Below, piece after piece: positions 63,172 to 64,000 of a DNA stretch of 64,000 bases (its first letter is position 1; each line of letters starts with the position of its first letter). Under the pieces are notes generated by a model, which saw only the letters and a program-made list of their open reading frames with translations, did not search any database and had not been told where the DNA came from. The translations under genes were made by a program, and so were the position numbers. The DNA comes from Achromobacter deleyi (GTDB lineage Bacteria; Pseudomonadota; Gammaproteobacteria; Burkholderiales; Burkholderiaceae_B), in assembly GCF_016127315.1 (NCBI RefSeq), contig NZ_CP065997.1:5270001-5334000 (forward strand). Reading direction: 5' to 3'.

Positions 63172-64000
63172 ATGCAACGTGCCCATTCGTCCCTCTCGCC
63201 CGCCCGCCGCTGGACCGTCATGGCATCGGCGCTGGCGCTGGCCTTGTCCCTGTCGGTCCTGGCCGAGGCCCGCGCCGCCGGCGCAGGCACTCCCGCCGCG
63301 CCCCAGGCCGCCGCGACCGAAGGCTACGTGCCCGACGTCGGCCAGGACGGCAAGGACGTCATCTGGGTGCCGACCCCGCAGACGCTGGTGGACAAGATGC
63401 TCGACATGGCCCAGGTCACGCCGCAGGACCGGCTGATGGACCTGGGCTCGGGCGACGGCCGCACCGTCATCACCGCCGCCCAGCGCGGCCTGACCGCCAA
63501 GGGCATCGAGTACAACCCCGACCTGGTGGCGCTGTCGCGCAGCAACGCGGCCAAGGCCGGCATGTCGCGCCGCGCCACCTTCGAGGTCGCGGACCTGTTC
63601 GAGACCGACCTGTCGCAGGCCGATGTGATCACCATGTTCCTGCTGTCGACCATCAACGAGAAGCTGCGGCCCAAGCTGCTGGAATTGCCGCCGGGCACCC
63701 GCATCGTGTCCAACACCTTCCGCATGGGCGACTGGGAGCCGGATGCCTCCGAAACCGTGACCGAGGCCTGCCAGACCTACTGCAACGCGCTGCTGTGGGT
63801 GGTGCCGGCCAAGGTCGATGGCCGCTGGCAGGTGGGCGGCCGCACCCTGCAGCTGGAACAGCAGTACCAGATGCTGTCGGGCAAGCTGGGTTCCAGCGAG
63901 ATCTCCGACGCGCGCATGGATGGCCGCACCATCTCGTTCACCGCCGACGGCGTGCGTTATACCGGCGAGGTCAACGGCACCACCATCCAGGGCAGCGCCG
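63172..64000 (+). CDS. Class I SAM-dependent methyltransferase-fold protein with signal peptide (partial at window edge)
   Basis: The frame is open from the ATG at 63172 (AGGAG 10 bases upstream) to the window end, 276 codons. Residues 1-36 look like a signal peptide with a hydrophobic core (ASALALALSLSVLAEARA). The SAM-binding motif MDLGSGDGRTVITAA (about 87-101) and a DLFETDL acidic region follow, with MFLLSTINEKLRPKLL as a later motif. After about residue 205 the chain carries a beta-rich part with repeated GRT/G-T turns. A signal peptide on a methyltransferase is odd, since SAM is cytoplasmic. The stop lies outside the window. Confidence 0.85.
   Translation, partial: MQRAHSSLSPARRWTVMASALALALSLSVLAEARAAGAGTPAAPQAAATEGYVPDVGQDGKDVIWVPTPQTLVDKMLDMAQVTPQDRLMDLGSGDGRTVITAAQRGLTAKGIEYNPDLVALSRSNAAKAGMSRRATFEVADLFETDLSQADVITMFLLSTINEKLRPKLLELPPGTRIVSNTFRMGDWEPDASETVTEACQTYCNALLWVVPAKVDGRWQVGGRTLQLEQQYQMLSGKLGSSEISDARMDGRTISFTADGVRYTGEVNGTTIQGSA

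Noticed and set aside
61644..63290. Open frame of 548 codons on the minus strand
   Set aside because: It is antisense to the APC permease, which has clear membrane helices and family motifs.

Overview
The window is a 64 kb piece of a GC-rich bacterial chromosome. Four Bug-type (TctC) periplasmic binding proteins, a And/Nag-type ring-hydroxylating oxygenase, a D-aminoacylase and many small catabolic operons each paired with a regulator fit Alcaligenaceae (Bordetella or Achromobacter; genus inferred, not proven). I see no rRNA or tRNA genes, insertion sequences, prophage genes or CRISPR arrays. A near-perfect Xer recombination site (dif) at 3308-3335 suggests the window lies at the replication terminus. 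FtsK-type GGGNAGGG motifs that I found point towards it from both sides.

Layout. 1-3.1 kb: iron uptake genes feoA, feoB and a small Cys-rich third gene, plus a DUF2946 protein. 3.1-3.46 kb: gap holding dif. 3.46-10.7 kb: a LacI regulon of a hydrolase and a two-domain cupin on one side and a four-gene sugar-type ABC transporter on the other, joined by two copies of the same 12-bp palindrome. 10.7-15.7 kb: a five-gene operon (HisD/HpsN-like dehydrogenase, SDR, LacI regulator, Bug protein, HpaI aldolase) with its own palindromic operator. 15.7-19 kb: a D- and an L-type 2-hydroxyacid oxidising enzyme with a Bug protein, divergent from a LysR regulator. 20-22 kb: SMP-30 lactonase and Bug protein. 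22.2-25.8 kb: small membrane proteins, and a TetR regulator divergent from a metallo-beta-lactamase-fold hydrolase with two matching operators. 26.2-27.9 kb: malate:quinone oxidoreductase with a strong terminator. 27.9-33.3 kb: an exported unknown, then a transporter, acetylpolyamine-type deacetylase and LysR unit, then a GST. 33.3-36.3 kb: a GbsR/MarR regulator between two elaborate palindromes, next to an SDR-DoxX fusion and a DUF2269 protein. 36.5-40.3 kb: amino-acid binding protein, PLP gamma-lyase family enzyme and MocR regulator.

40.4-50.1 kb: a ten-gene minus-strand operon for an aromatic acid: a three-component Rieske oxygenase (alpha, beta, ferredoxin, FAD reductase), a ring-cleavage-type cupin, an ornithine-cyclodeaminase-like protein, an FAH-fold hydrolase, a 2-oxopentenoate-type hydratase, a SnoaL-like protein and a Bug protein. 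It is divergent from a GntR regulator with four ATTGCATGCAAT-like sites spaced 22, 52 and 52 bp.

50.6-63.1 kb: a plus-strand block that looks built to use D-amino-acid-containing compounds: D-arginine-type dehydrogenase, RidA, M81 (MlrC-like) metallopeptidase, dipeptide-type ABC transporter, D-aminoacylase, XRE-cupin regulator and APC permease. The window ends inside an apparently exported SAM-methyltransferase-fold gene.

The two most promising systems are the aromatic operon, whose enzyme set matches no standard pathway I know, and the D-amino-acid/D-peptide block. Functions are read from motifs and context; no database search was possible.
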